Origin: Wagnerdoeblera intermedia
Lineage (GTDB): Bacteria > Pseudomonadota > Alphaproteobacteria > Rhodobacterales > Rhodobacteraceae
NCBI RefSeq assembly: GCF_042647465.1
Contig: NZ_JBHRVN010000004.1
Length of the DNA: 64,000 nucleotides
Direction: 5' to 3' (one strand)
Shown: positions 9,187 through 18,382 of the stretch, one piece after another
How the letters are laid out: each line of letters starts with the position of its first letter
Position numbering within the stretch: the first letter of the stretch is position 1
The notes under the pieces: model-generated
Told to the model about the DNA's origin: nothing
The model's database searches: none
The model's input: the letters and a program-made list of their open reading frames with translations, nothing else
Translations under genes and position numbers: made by a program

Positions 9187-10253
9187 CCTTTCGTTCGATC
9201 TGACAATACGCGTCCGACCAGTTGTGCGGTGTAATCGACTATCGGGACAATGCGACCATAGTTCAGCCGGGTTGGCCCGATGACCCCGATCGCACCCACG
9301 ATTTTTCTTTCAGCGTTCATATAGGGCGAAACCACCAGAGAGGAACCCGAAAGTGAAAAAAGCTTGTTCTCTGAGCCGATGAAGATGCGCACACCTTCGC
9401 CGCTTTCCGTCAGATCCAGAAAATCGGCGATATCCTGTTTGCGCTCCAGATCTTCGAAAAGGCTGCGAACACGCTCCAGATCTTCAGAATTGTCGCTTTC
9501 GGGCAGCAGATTTGCCTGGCCGCGTACGATCAGACGCTCTGACACGGTTCCGGCGTCTTCCCAAAGCGCGAGGCCGCTTTCCACCAGACGTCCGGCAAGA
9601 ACGTCCAGTTCCTGACGACGGCTCTCCAGTTCGGCCCGCATCTGCTTGCGCAGATCGCTGAGATTGCGACCGCCCGCCCAGGCGTTGACAAAATTCGCAG
9701 CTTCCCGCATGGCCGAGGGGGTCATGCCCTTGGGCGGCACAAAGACCCGGTTTTCGACATGGCCATCCGCGAGAACGAGTACGACAAGCGCGCGGTCCGG
9801 CCCCAGGCTGACAAATTCTATGTGGCGGATCTCAGCCTCATGCTTCGGCGCAAGCACCAGGCTGGCCCCGCGGGTGATCCGCGAAAGCGTCGAGCCGATG
9901 CGGTCAAGCATCTGCGTTACATCCGGACTGTTACCACCGAAGGTCGCATCAAGCTTCTCACGGTCCTCGTGCTGCAGTTCTTCCACCTCGAGGAGTCCAT
10001 CCACGAACATGCGCAGTCCCATCTGCGTCGGCACCCTGCCGGCAGAGACATGCGGGCTGTTCAGAAGACCCAGATACTCCAGATCATTCATTACATTTCG
10101 AATGGTCGCAGCCGAAACATTTTCGGACATGGAGCGTGTAAGTGTGCGTGAGCCAACAGGTTCGCCCGATTGCAAATAGCCTTCCACGACACGACGGAAG
10201 ACCTCACGCGAGCGGGCGTTCATATCTGCCAGCGGGTTAGATGTTTCTGTCAT
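9183..10253 (-). CDS. hrcA: heat-inducible transcription repressor HrcA
   Basis: Represses class I heat-shock genes by binding CIRCE elements. The 356-aa protein starts with a winged-helix region (SREVFRRVVEGYLQSGEPVGS, then SAATIRNVMNDLE), followed by the inserted dimerisation and ligand-like domains typical of the family. The frame can be extended upstream, but the ATG at 10253 gives the family-length protein. It is transcribed with grpE. I looked for the CIRCE inverted repeat (TTAGCACTC/GAGTGCTAA) in the 128 bp upstream and did not find it, so autoregulation is not evident here. Confidence 0.94.
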   Translation of the reverse strand: MTETSNPLADMNARSREVFRRVVEGYLQSGEPVGSRTLTRSMSENVSAATIRNVMNDLEYLGLLNSPHVSAGRVPTQMGLRMFVDGLLEVEELQHEDREKLDATFGGNSPDVTQMLDRIGSTLSRITRGASLVLAPKHEAEIRHIEFVSLGPDRALVVLVLADGHVENRVFVPPKGMTPSAMREAANFVNAWAGGRNLSDLRKQMRAELESRRQELDVLAGRLVESGLALWEDAGTVSERLIVRGQANLLPESDNSEDLERVRSLFEDLERKQDIADFLDLTESGEGVRIFIGSENKLFSLSGSSLVVSPYMNAERKIVGAIGVIGPTRLNYGRIVPIVDYTAQLVGRVLSDRTKG

Positions 10254-10381
10254 GTGAGCCCTGCCTTTCGCTTCCAATATGGAAATCCCGACGGCTGCGT
10301 CAATGGACCCTGCCCCGCACAGACTTGTCTCACAGGGGTCGGGGGAGTAACTCGAAGGCACCTGCGTTGAAAGGACAGATC

Positions 10382-11095
10382 ATGCGCCCCTCTGGACGGA
10401 AACTCGACGAAATGCGGACGGTCTCGATTGAGACCGGCGTGGTCAAACATGCCGAAGGATCATGCCTGATTAAAGTGGGTGACACCCATGTGCTCTGCAC
10501 GGCAACCATCGAAGACCGTCCGCCGCCCTTTCTGAAAGGCACGGGCCTTGGCTGGGTCACCGCCGAATACGGTATGCTTCCCCGCGCAACCGGATCGCGT
10601 ACCCGGCGGGAGGCTGCGACCGGCAAGCAGCAGGGCCGTACGGTTGAGATCCAGCGCCTGATCGGCCGCGCCCTGCGCGCAGGCGTCGACCGCGCCGCCC
10701 TGGGTGAGCGTCAGATCGTGATCGACTGCGACGTCCTGCAGGCCGATGGCGGCACGCGCTGCGCCGCGATTACCGGTGGCTGGGTGGCCCTGCGCCTTGC
10801 AGCGAACCGCCTGCTGCAGACCCGTGCCATTACCTCTGACCCCCTGCCCGATCACATCGCTGCTGTCTCCTGCGGGATCTATGCGGGCCAGACTGTCCTT
10901 GATCTTGATTACGCAGAGGACAGCGCAGCCGGAACAGATAGCAACTTCATCCTGACGGGCCGTGGCCGCCTTGTTGAAGTGCAGATGTCCGCAGAGGGTG
11001 CCACCTTTGCGCGCGAGGATATGAACCGTCTACTCGACTTGGCGGAAGCCGGTGTTCAGCAACTGGTCGCAGCACAAAAGGCAGCCATCGCATGA
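10382..11095 (+). CDS. rph: ribonuclease PH
   Basis: 3'-to-5' phosphorolytic exoribonuclease that trims tRNA 3' ends. The N terminus MRPSGRKLDEMR and the segments GWVTAEYGMLPR and IDCDVLQADGGTR (a metal-site Asp region) are diagnostic. The open frame runs further upstream, but the ATG at 10382 after AAAGGA gives the normal 237 aa. It is divergent from hrcA, with about 130 bp shared for promoters, and its TGA overlaps the ATG of rdgB (ATGA). Confidence 0.97.
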   Translation: MRPSGRKLDEMRTVSIETGVVKHAEGSCLIKVGDTHVLCTATIEDRPPPFLKGTGLGWVTAEYGMLPRATGSRTRREAATGKQQGRTVEIQRLIGRALRAGVDRAALGERQIVIDCDVLQADGGTRCAAITGGWVALRLAANRLLQTRAITSDPLPDHIAAVSCGIYAGQTVLDLDYAEDSAAGTDSNFILTGRGRLVEVQMSAEGATFAREDMNRLLDLAEAGVQQLVAAQKAAIA

Positions 11096-11697
11096 GAAAA
11101 TTCACCGGATCCGAGCTGCTGGTTGCCACGCATAACAAGGGGAAACTCGAAGAGATCGCAGCCCTTTTCTCTGACCGCCAGGTCAGCGTAAAAGGCGCAG
11201 CAGATTTTGGCCTGCCCGAACCCGCCGAGACCGAGACCACTTTCGTCGGAAACGCCCGGATCAAAGCCCACACCGCTGCCAAAGCGACCGGCCTGCCCGC
11301 TCTTTCGGACGATTCCGGCCTGATGGTGGATGATCTGGGGGGTGAACCTGGCGTCTACACCGCTGATTGGGCCGAAACACCAAATGGACGGGATTTTGCG
11401 ATAGCTATGCGCAAAGTCTATGATCGCCTGGTGGAAACAGGGCGACCTCAGCCCTGGCGTGCAGGTTTTGTCTGCACATTTGTCCTGGCCTGGCCCGATG
11501 GACATGATGAGGTGTTCGAAGGTAAAGTGGATGGAGAGATTGTCTGGCCCGGCCTTGGTGAGAATGGTCACGGCTATGATCCGATCTTCAAACCTGAAGG
11601 TTATGATGTGACCTTTGGCGAGATGGATCGCTGGGAGAAAAATCGTATTAGCCACAGAGCCCGCGCTTTCGCAAAGCTCCAGGCATGTTTCACGTGA
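11092..11697 (+). CDS. rdgB: non-canonical purine NTP pyrophosphatase (RdgB/HAM1)
   Basis: Hydrolyses dITP, XTP and ITP to monophosphates, keeping deaminated purines out of DNA. The substrate-binding motif ATHNKGKLEEI near residue 12, the catalytic Asp region LSDDSGL near residue 68 and the SHRARA motif near the C terminus are present; 201 aa is the normal length. It overlaps rph by 4 bp. Its last three codons and stop (encoding CFT*) lie inside a perfect parS palindrome, so its C-terminal sequence is partly dictated by the ParB site. Confidence 0.97.
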   Translation: MRKFTGSELLVATHNKGKLEEIAALFSDRQVSVKGAADFGLPEPAETETTFVGNARIKAHTAAKATGLPALSDDSGLMVDDLGGEPGVYTADWAETPNGRDFAIAMRKVYDRLVETGRPQPWRAGFVCTFVLAWPDGHDEVFEGKVDGEIVWPGLGENGHGYDPIFKPEGYDVTFGEMDRWEKNRISHRARAFAKLQACFT

Positions 11698-11701
11698 AAC
11701 A
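11686..11701. other. parS: parS site 1 (perfect ParB-binding palindrome)
   Basis: The 16-mer TGTTTCACGTGAAACA is a perfect palindrome and matches the widely conserved bacterial chromosomal parS consensus (TGTTNCACGTGNAACA). It lies about 1.2 kb from the parB stop and about 8.8 kb from the predicted origin, and it covers the rdgB stop codon. ParB loading here would nucleate the partition complex. Confidence 0.93.
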
Positions 11702-11721
11702 CAACTGAACTGAGGTGACTT

Positions 11722-12879
11722 ATGGCCTTTGGCCTCTATATCCACTGGCCCTATTGTCAGACCAAGTGCCCCTATTGCGATTTTAACTCGCATGTGGCGA
11801 CGCATATTGACCAGAAGCGCTGGATTTCGGCTTATCAACAAGAAATCCAGCGTCTCGCGGCAGAATGCCCGGACGAAATTCTGGAAACCATCTTCATTGG
11901 CGGTGGGACACCGTCATTGATGGATCCCGAAGTTGTTCACGCCATTATCGAAAGCGCACGTAAGGCCTGGCGCTGGAGCAATGATGTTGAGATCACCATG
12001 GAAGCCAACCCCGGCTCGGTCGAAGCGGGTCGCTTTGCGGGCTATCGGGCTGCCGGCGTAAATCGTGTTTCCTTGGGGATTCAAGCCCTTAACGATGGCG
12101 ATCTTAAACTTCTGGGCCGAATGCACAGCGCGGATGAAGCGCGCAAAGCCATTGGTATCGCGCATTCAACTTTTGATCGGGTCAATATCGATCTAATCTA
12201 TGCGCGGCAGAACCAGACGCTGGAACAATGGCGCAGCGAACTCGACGAAGCACTGAGCCTCGGAACCAGACATCTTTCCCTCTACCAGCTGACAATTGAA
12301 GATGGGACTGTCTTCGGTCGCCGCTTTGCCGCGGGCCAATTGCGTGGCCTGCCCGATGAGGACCGCGCCGTTGATATGTTCATGTCCACTCAGGAGGTCT
12401 GCGACCGCGCCGGCCTGTTGGCATATGAGGTTTCAAACCACGCCGTGCCTGGAGAGGAGTCCCGTCACAATCGTCTTTACTGGCAAGGCGGCCGTTACGC
12501 CGGCATAGGACCTGGCGCACATGGCAGAATCGGACGGGGCGATCAGCGCCGCGCGACTGAGGCGATCCGCGAACCCACACTCTGGCTGAGTGCGGTTGAG
12601 CGCAAAGGCAGCGGTGATCTTCTCAGCACGCCCTTGTCCGCGATGGATCGTGCGGAAGAACTTCTGATGATGGGGCTGCGCGTTCGTGAAGGCCTGAGCT
12701 GGGAGCTTCTTTCTGCAGAAGGGATTGCGCGCGGCCCCTGGCCGAAACTCGACCTGATGATCGAAGAAAAATTCGTTATCGCAGATGGCGAAGGTATCCG
12801 CACCACCCTCGAGGGTCGCCTGCTCCTCAACACATTGGTTGCAGAGCTGGCGACAGATGTTCCGCTGATTTCAGTGTAA
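11722..12879 (+). CDS. hemW: HemW, HemN-like radical SAM heme chaperone
   Basis: Radical SAM protein of the HemW group, often labelled coproporphyrinogen III oxidase but acting as a heme-binding or trafficking factor in characterised members. The CxxxCxxC cluster is at Cys12/16/19 (HWPYCQTKCPYC), followed by GGGTPS and the HemN C-terminal domain. It starts directly after the CxxxCxxC-preceding GLYIH strand and so lacks the longer N-terminal extension of true HemN. It has 385 aa. It overlaps the convergent parB gene by 9 bp, so the two transcripts meet tail to tail. Confidence 0.92.
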   Translation: MAFGLYIHWPYCQTKCPYCDFNSHVATHIDQKRWISAYQQEIQRLAAECPDEILETIFIGGGTPSLMDPEVVHAIIESARKAWRWSNDVEITMEANPGSVEAGRFAGYRAAGVNRVSLGIQALNDGDLKLLGRMHSADEARKAIGIAHSTFDRVNIDLIYARQNQTLEQWRSELDEALSLGTRHLSLYQLTIEDGTVFGRRFAAGQLRGLPDEDRAVDMFMSTQEVCDRAGLLAYEVSNHAVPGEESRHNRLYWQGGRYAGIGPGAHGRIGRGDQRRATEAIREPTLWLSAVERKGSGDLLSTPLSAMDRAEELLMMGLRVREGLSWELLSAEGIARGPWPKLDLMIEEKFVIADGEGIRTTLEGRLLLNTLVAELATDVPLISV

Positions 12880-13779
12880 TTTTTCGGCCGGTATTTGCGA
12901 CAGAAGTCCGCAAAGCCGGTCGAGCTCTTCCAGCGAGTTATAAGCGATCGTTACGGTTCCCGCACCCGTATTGGGCTCATGGCGAATCCGAACGGCCATT
13001 CCGAGATTTCCTGAAATATCAGCCTCAAGTGCGACGGTGTCATCATCGCGGGCATCCGAACGAACGGCATATTTCCGCGCCTGACCTGTGCCGGTTTTTC
13101 CTTCCCGAACAAGACGTTCGACCTCCCGAACGCTCATTCCCTTATCGACAATCCGGCGTGCCATCGTCGACGCGTTCTCCAGGGCCACAAGCGCACGCGC
13201 ATGGCCCGAAGAAAGAGACCCGTTCTCGATCAGCTCAACCACATCGTCAGGCAGGCTCAGAAGCCGCAAGGAGTTGGCGATATAACTGCGGCTCTTGCCA
13301 AGGCTCTCGGCAACTTTTTCCTGCGTGTGACCGAAGCGATCGATCAGTTGCTTATAGGCCTGCGCCTCTTCCACCGCGCTGAGATCAGCACGTTGAATGT
13401 TCTCAATGATAGCCACTTCGAGAACTTCAGTGTCCGAATAATCGCGAACAATAACCGGAAGCGTATGCAGCCGCGCAAGCTGCGACGCACGCCAGCGCCG
13501 TTCACCGGCAACGATTTCAAAACTTCCGTTCACCTCACGCACAAGCAGCGGCTGAAGAACACCCTTCTCACGGATCGAGTTTGACAGGTCTTCCAATGCG
13601 TCTTTGTCAAAGATGCGACGCGGCTGATCCGGATTGGGATGGACTTTTTCGATGGGAACTTCCCGCACGCCAGGCGCATGGGCCCCACGCCCCGTCGACT
13701 GCTCCATCATGCCGACGTCAGCCATCAGGGCCGAAAGCCCGCGTCCGAGGCCACGCCGCTCTGCTCTGCGTTCACTCAT
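12871..13779 (-). CDS. parB: chromosome partitioning protein ParB
   Basis: CTP-dependent DNA clamp that loads at parS and spreads to form the centromere complex. The 302-aa protein has an N-terminal ParA-contact stretch (RRGLGRGLSAL), the CTP-binding C-motif GERRWRA near residue 95, a helix-turn-helix (HTQEKVAESLGKSRSYIAN), and a C-terminal dimerisation domain. It is coupled to parA by a 4-bp overlap. Two parS sites are nearby, at 11686 and 17066. Confidence 0.97.
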   Translation of the reverse strand: MSERRAERRGLGRGLSALMADVGMMEQSTGRGAHAPGVREVPIEKVHPNPDQPRRIFDKDALEDLSNSIREKGVLQPLLVREVNGSFEIVAGERRWRASQLARLHTLPVIVRDYSDTEVLEVAIIENIQRADLSAVEEAQAYKQLIDRFGHTQEKVAESLGKSRSYIANSLRLLSLPDDVVELIENGSLSSGHARALVALENASTMARRIVDKGMSVREVERLVREGKTGTGQARKYAVRSDARDDDTVALEADISGNLGMAVRIRHEPNTGAGTVTIAYNSLEELDRLCGLLSQIPAEKLH

Positions 13780-14570
13780 CCCCGTTCTCCACGTTTTTGG
13801 CCATCGTGCCGTTCCAGAAGTTCTCTTGCAAGTGCGCGGTAGGCCAAGGCCCCCTTGGATGACGGGTCATAGTCCAGGATCGTGGTCGCGTAAGAAGGCG
13901 CTTCGCTGATGCGCACATTGCGCGGGATGACAACATTAAAGACAACTTCACCCAAAGTTGCACGCACATCCGCTTCCACATGCTGCGACAGGCGGTTTCG
14001 CATATCCGCCATCGTCAGCACCACGCCTTCAATACGCAGCGCCGGATTGGCCTTTGCGCGGATCTCCCGGATTGTCATCATGAGTTGCGACAGCCCCTCG
14101 AGCGCAAAAAACTCCGCCTGAAGGGGGACAAGCACCGAAGTCGCCGCAACCATTGCGTTCACCGTCAAAAGGTTCAGCGAGGGGGGACAATCGATCAGGA
14201 CAAAGTCGAAAGCCATTTCCATCAGTGCCTTACGGCGAAGCGCCTGGCTCAGAAGAAAGCTGCGCTTTTCATGGGCATGCAGCTCAATATCAGCCGAAGC
14301 CAGATCGGTCGTCGCTGGAATTACCCAAAGCGATGAGGCTGCGGTCTTCACCTCTAGTGGCATCGGCTTTCGCCCGCTCAGCAGCAGGTCATAGCTGGAG
14401 AATCCACGCTGCTCCGGCTCGATCCCGACGCCCGTAGAGGTGTTCCCCTGCGGATCAAGATCAATGAGAAGTACGCGCTTGCCAGCCTCCGCCAGAGCCG
14501 CTCCAAGATTGATGGTCGTTGTGGTTTTTCCCACCCCACCCTTCTGGTTCGCAATCGCGATAATTCTCAT
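13776..14570 (-). CDS. parA: chromosome partitioning ATPase ParA
   Basis: Walker-type ATPase that drives movement of ParB-bound origins over the nucleoid. The deviant Walker A motif KGGVGKTTT starts at residue 10 of the chosen frame, followed by DLDPQGN and the LIDCPP Walker B strand. The ATG at 14570 gives the usual 264 aa starting MRIIAIANQ; upstream in-frame Mets would add a non-conserved extension overlapping rsmG. It lies between rsmG and parB in the leftward origin-proximal operon. Confidence 0.97.
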   Translation of the reverse strand: MRIIAIANQKGGVGKTTTTINLGAALAEAGKRVLLIDLDPQGNTSTGVGIEPEQRGFSSYDLLLSGRKPMPLEVKTAASSLWVIPATTDLASADIELHAHEKRSFLLSQALRRKALMEMAFDFVLIDCPPSLNLLTVNAMVAATSVLVPLQAEFFALEGLSQLMMTIREIRAKANPALRIEGVVLTMADMRNRLSQHVEADVRATLGEVVFNVVIPRNVRISEAPSYATTILDYDPSSKGALAYRALARELLERHDGQKRGERG

Positions 14571-14581
14571 TCCCGCCTCGG

Positions 14582-15205
14582 TTATGATCGTCTGCTTAAT
14601 GCTGTCACACACAAAACGCGTGCCAGAGGTTCCGTGACACTTTGGTGGACCGCCAGGTCAAACTGCCATTTTTCCAAAGCGGCGTCGACTTCCGATTGGT
14701 AGGCTTCGCCCTTTGGAAGAACGGCCACGGCGGAAGGGGCCATATGTGGCGAAATCCAGCTAAAGAGCAGTGGTAATGCCGCCAGGGCCCGTGCCGTAAC
14801 CACCTCAGCACCTAAAGGGGCAACGGTCTCAATACGGTCGCTGATGACCTTTACATTCACCGAGCAGCTTCTCGCGGCCTCGCGCAGGAAGGTCGCCTTA
14901 CGCTGATCAGACTCGACCAGAATATGCTGAGCGCGCGGCTCAAACTGGGTCGAGAGGATCGCCATGATGATCCCCGGGAGCCCGCCACCGCTGCCAAAAT
15001 CCGCAAATCTTTGCGTGTTTTCAGGAACATAGTCGTAGAGCTGAACCGAATCCAGAACGTGACGCTGGCGGATATCAGCAAGCGTCGATTTGGCAACGAG
15101 GTTGATCCTGGGTGACCAGCGCGCCAGCATTGCCTCGAACGTCTCGAGGCGCTCGCAGGTCTCTGCTGTTAATGATTGCCCACGTACCTTAACAGTCCAG
15201 GTCAC
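14582..15205 (-). CDS. rsmG: 16S rRNA (guanine-N7)-methyltransferase RsmG
   Basis: Methylates G527 of 16S rRNA with SAM; its loss gives low-level streptomycin resistance in other bacteria. The SAM-binding loop DFGSGGGLPGI is near residue 70, and the preceding HVLDS segment is conserved in the family (older name GidB). It has 207 aa. It overlaps mnmG by 4 bp upstream and is followed after 11 bp by parA, the classic mnmG-rsmG-parA-parB order. Confidence 0.96.
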   Translation of the reverse strand: MTWTVKVRGQSLTAETCERLETFEAMLARWSPRINLVAKSTLADIRQRHVLDSVQLYDYVPENTQRFADFGSGGGLPGIIMAILSTQFEPRAQHILVESDQRKATFLREAARSCSVNVKVISDRIETVAPLGAEVVTARALAALPLLFSWISPHMAPSAVAVLPKGEAYQSEVDAALEKWQFDLAVHQSVTEPLARVLCVTALSRRS

Positions 15206-17073
15206 GCAGAAGCCTCCTGCCTGCCACGCGCCAACATTTTGATCCGGATATGGATCAGTGCGATCGCTGCCGGTGTCATACCTTCAATCCGCGAGGCCTG
15301 AGCAAGGCTCTCCGGGCGCGCACGCTGCAGTTTTAGTTTCAATTCGTTGGAAAGGCCTGAAACCATCTCATAGTCGAATTCGGCCGGAATGATCTGACCT
15401 TCTTCGCGCCGCATGATTTCAACCTGGGCCCGCTGACGCTCTTCATAGGCCGCATAGAGCGATTGCGAATGCAGTTGCAGGAAATCTGCCGCCGAGATCT
15501 CTGACACTGCCGGAACAAGAGTTTCAATCTGCGACCGGGTTACATCCGGAAATGCCATGACCTCGAGGGCAGTACGGCGAACCCCGTCTTTGCTGACCGA
15601 AATTCCGACCGTCTCAAGCTCTCGCGGTGAAAAGCCCTGGTCGGACATGACCGCTTTGCCGGCCTCCAAACGCGCCATCTTTTCGGCAAAGGCCAATGCG
15701 CGGTCTTCGCCAACAAGCCCAAGTTCAATGCCAAGTGGCGTCAGGCGCTGATCCGCGTTGTCGACGCGCAGCGTGAGGCGATACTCGGCCCTCGAAGTGA
15801 ACATACGGTAGGGTTCTGTCACGCCGCGGGTAACCAGGTCATCAACCATCACACCGATATAGCTGTCAGAGCGTTGCAGAACGATTTCGCCTTCGCCACG
15901 CGCATAGCGAACGGCGTTCATTCCGGCCAGGATGCCCTGAGCCGCCGCCTCCTCATAGCCGGTCGTCCCATTGATCTGCCCGGCAAAGAACAGTCCCTTG
16001 AGCGCGTTAACCTGGAGACCGCGGCTCAGACCGCAGGGATCAAAGTAATCATATTCAATGGCATAGCCAGCCTGAAGGATCTGAACCTCTTCCAGGCCAG
16101 CGATCGAACGAACGTAAGCTTCCTGCACGTGTGCCGGAAGCGAGGTCGAGATTCCGTTCGGATAGACCGTATGATCGTTGAGGCCCTCCGGCTCCAGGAA
16201 GACCTGGTGGCTGTCCTTTTCAGAAAAGCGAACAATCTTGTCTTCAATCGAAGGGCAATAGCGCGGACCAACCCCCTCAATATGCCCGCCATACATTGCG
16301 GACAGCGAGAGGTTATCGCGCACGATCTGGTGCGTGCGTTCATTGGTATGGGTGATACCACAGGCGATCTGACGGACCTGCGGACGGTCATTCAGGAAAG
16401 AGAGCATCATCGGCTCTTCATCCCCCTCCTGCACTTCCAGTTTGTCCCAGGCAATGGTGCGTCCATCCAGGCGCGGCGGCGTACCGGTCTTCAGGCGCCC
16501 GCGACCAGGTGCAATTTCGCGCAGCATCGCGGCCAGACACTCAGACGCCGGATCGCCGACACGACCGCCGGTGGACCGCTCCGGCCCGACATGGATCACA
16601 CCATTCAGGAAGGTGCCCGAGGTCAGAATAACCGCCCTTGCCTGAAGGAAGCTGCCATCAGCAAGCTCAACACCAGTAATCCGATCCCCCTCAATCCCGA
16701 AGCTGACCGCCTCACCCTCAATAATATCAAGGCCTTGGCGCTGGCTGAGAAGGGTTTGAACGGCCTCGCGATAAAGCGCACGATCTGCCTGAATACGCGG
16801 CCCCTGAACGGCAGGGCCTTTTCGGCGATTGAGCAGACGATACTGAATACCAGCCATATCCCCGGCACGGGCCATGATGCCGTCAAAGGCATCGACTTCG
16901 CGCACCAAATGGCCTTTACCAAGCCCGCCGATCGCCGGGTTGCAGGACATAACGCCGATGCCATCCCGTTTCAGCGAAATCAGAGCCGTAGCAGCGCCCA
17001 TGCGCGCAGAAGCATCCGCAGCTTCAACACCGGCATGCCCGCCGCCGACCACGACAACATCATAGTGTTTCAT
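15202..17073 (-). CDS. mnmG: tRNA uridine-5-carboxymethylaminomethyl modification enzyme MnmG (GidA)
   Basis: FAD-dependent partner of MnmE in forming (c)mnm5U34 in tRNA. It has the dinucleotide-binding fold VVVGGGHAGVEAA at the N terminus, the GIGKGHLVREVDA segment, the conserved GTFLNG and TGYEEAAAQG motifs, and a C-terminal helical MnmE-binding domain. The ATG at 17073 gives 623 aa; the upstream extension has no conserved sequence. The ATG itself sits in the centre of a parS-like palindrome, with an AGGA SD just outside it, so translation initiation and ParB binding overlap physically. Confidence 0.97.
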   Translation of the reverse strand: MKHYDVVVVGGGHAGVEAADASARMGAATALISLKRDGIGVMSCNPAIGGLGKGHLVREVDAFDGIMARAGDMAGIQYRLLNRRKGPAVQGPRIQADRALYREAVQTLLSQRQGLDIIEGEAVSFGIEGDRITGVELADGSFLQARAVILTSGTFLNGVIHVGPERSTGGRVGDPASECLAAMLREIAPGRGRLKTGTPPRLDGRTIAWDKLEVQEGDEEPMMLSFLNDRPQVRQIACGITHTNERTHQIVRDNLSLSAMYGGHIEGVGPRYCPSIEDKIVRFSEKDSHQVFLEPEGLNDHTVYPNGISTSLPAHVQEAYVRSIAGLEEVQILQAGYAIEYDYFDPCGLSRGLQVNALKGLFFAGQINGTTGYEEAAAQGILAGMNAVRYARGEGEIVLQRSDSYIGVMVDDLVTRGVTEPYRMFTSRAEYRLTLRVDNADQRLTPLGIELGLVGEDRALAFAEKMARLEAGKAVMSDQGFSPRELETVGISVSKDGVRRTALEVMAFPDVTRSQIETLVPAVSEISAADFLQLHSQSLYAAYEERQRAQVEIMRREEGQIIPAEFDYEMVSGLSNELKLKLQRARPESLAQASRIEGMTPAAIALIHIRIKMLARGRQEASA

Positions 17074-17081
17074 GTGAAACA
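17066..17081. other. parS: parS site 2 (one mismatch), overlapping the mnmG start codon
   Basis: TGTTTCATGTGAAACA on the + strand differs from the parS consensus at one central base (C to T). On the minus strand that change creates the ATG of mnmG. It lies about 3.4 kb from the predicted origin. A central-dinucleotide change may weaken ParB loading, so it may be a secondary site. Confidence 0.8.
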
Positions 17082-17084
17082 ATC

Positions 17085-18371
17085 CTACTTCCCGATGCAA
17101 AAGGACGAGAATATCTCACCCAACAGCTCTTCAACACCAATTCGCCCGACGAGATCATCCATGGCAGCAATCGCGGTCCGAAGGGCCTCGGCCGCAAGCT
17201 CCTCACTCAGGTTTCGGCTTTCTACCATTTTCAACGCGCTTTCCAAAGCCCCGATGGACCGCAGAACGGAAGCACGATGCCGCGCGCGCGTGATGGTAGC
17301 GGCAGAGGCGGAAAGCTCTGACAGGCGCGCAGTTATGCACCCGACCAGTTGCTCAACACCTTCGCCAGTCCGGCCCGAGACTGAAAAGCCCGGGCCGGGC
17401 CGAAGGTCAGACTTACCCGAGACGACAATGTCGCCCTCCTGTGGCGGCAGATCAAACTGGTCATTGTCACCACCGAGCAGGAAGACCCGCAAATCAGCAG
17501 ACCTGGCGCGGTCTACGGCCCGGGCAATGCCCATGGCCTCGACCGGATCGCTGGCTTCTCTCAGTCCAGCGGTGTCCAGTAGAGTCACCGGCAGGCCCCC
17601 AAGATCCATGCGCACTTCAATAACGTCGCGGGTGGTGCCGGCGTATTCGGACGTCAGCGCCGCTTCACGACCTGCTAACCTATTGAGAAGTGTCGATTTA
17701 CCGGCATTCGGCGCGCCAAGAATCGCCACTTCGAAACCATCGCGGATACGTTCCGCTGCCTTATAGCCCGCGGCTTCCTGGCGCAGTTCTTCGAGAACAG
17801 CGACGATCAGGCTCCGGACCTCAGGGCGCACGTCGACCGGAACATCCTCATCTGCAAAGTCAATCACCGCCTCAAGCAGAGCCGCCGCACGCAGGATGCG
17901 TGAGCGCCAGGTTTCCACGCGATCCCCCAGGGCGCCGGAGAAGACGCGCATCGCCTGACGACGCTGCGCTTCGGTTTCCGCCTCTATCAGATCGGCCAGA
18001 CCTTCGACCTGCGCCAGGTCCATACGCCCGTTTTCAAGCGCGCGACGGGTAAACTCCCCCGCTTCAGCCAGACGCAAACCTGGCAGTTGCGCCAGGATAT
18101 CCAGAACGGCACGAACGATGGCCGTGCTGCCATGCAGATGAAGCTCTACAACCTCCTCGCCGGTGAAGCTGGCCTCTGCTGTAAAACGCAGGACGAGCGC
18201 CTGGTCAACGACCTCGCCCTCGTGGCGCAGGCGCCGCAGCGCCGCAACCCTGGGGGCGGCAAAGCTTCCGACCAACGGCAAAAGCCCCTCGCATGCGAGG
18301 GGCCCTGAGATGCGGATCACGGCGACACCGGCTTTGCCCCGGGCGGTCGCCAGGGCATAGATCGTGTCCAT
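17085..18371 (-). CDS. mnmE: tRNA uridine-5-carboxymethylaminomethyl modification GTPase MnmE (TrmE)
   Basis: GTPase that forms a complex with MnmG for wobble-uridine modification. The N-terminal folate-binding domain starts MDTIYALATARGKAGVAVIRISG-like. The G domain has G1 GAPNAGKST near residue 216, a GTTRD switch, and DTAGLRE. The protein ends in the diagnostic CIGK motif, whose Cys is needed for activity. It has 428 aa. It lies 11 bp upstream of mnmG and downstream of rho in the same operon. Confidence 0.97.
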   Translation of the reverse strand: MDTIYALATARGKAGVAVIRISGPLACEGLLPLVGSFAAPRVAALRRLRHEGEVVDQALVLRFTAEASFTGEEVVELHLHGSTAIVRAVLDILAQLPGLRLAEAGEFTRRALENGRMDLAQVEGLADLIEAETEAQRRQAMRVFSGALGDRVETWRSRILRAAALLEAVIDFADEDVPVDVRPEVRSLIVAVLEELRQEAAGYKAAERIRDGFEVAILGAPNAGKSTLLNRLAGREAALTSEYAGTTRDVIEVRMDLGGLPVTLLDTAGLREASDPVEAMGIARAVDRARSADLRVFLLGGDNDQFDLPPQEGDIVVSGKSDLRPGPGFSVSGRTGEGVEQLVGCITARLSELSASAATITRARHRASVLRSIGALESALKMVESRNLSEELAAEALRTAIAAMDDLVGRIGVEELLGEIFSSFCIGK

Positions 18372-18382
18372 TCCCCGGTTCC

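Noticed and set aside
10254..10381. CIRCE element upstream of hrcA
   Set aside because: I searched both strands for TTAGCACTC and GAGTGCTAA and found neither.
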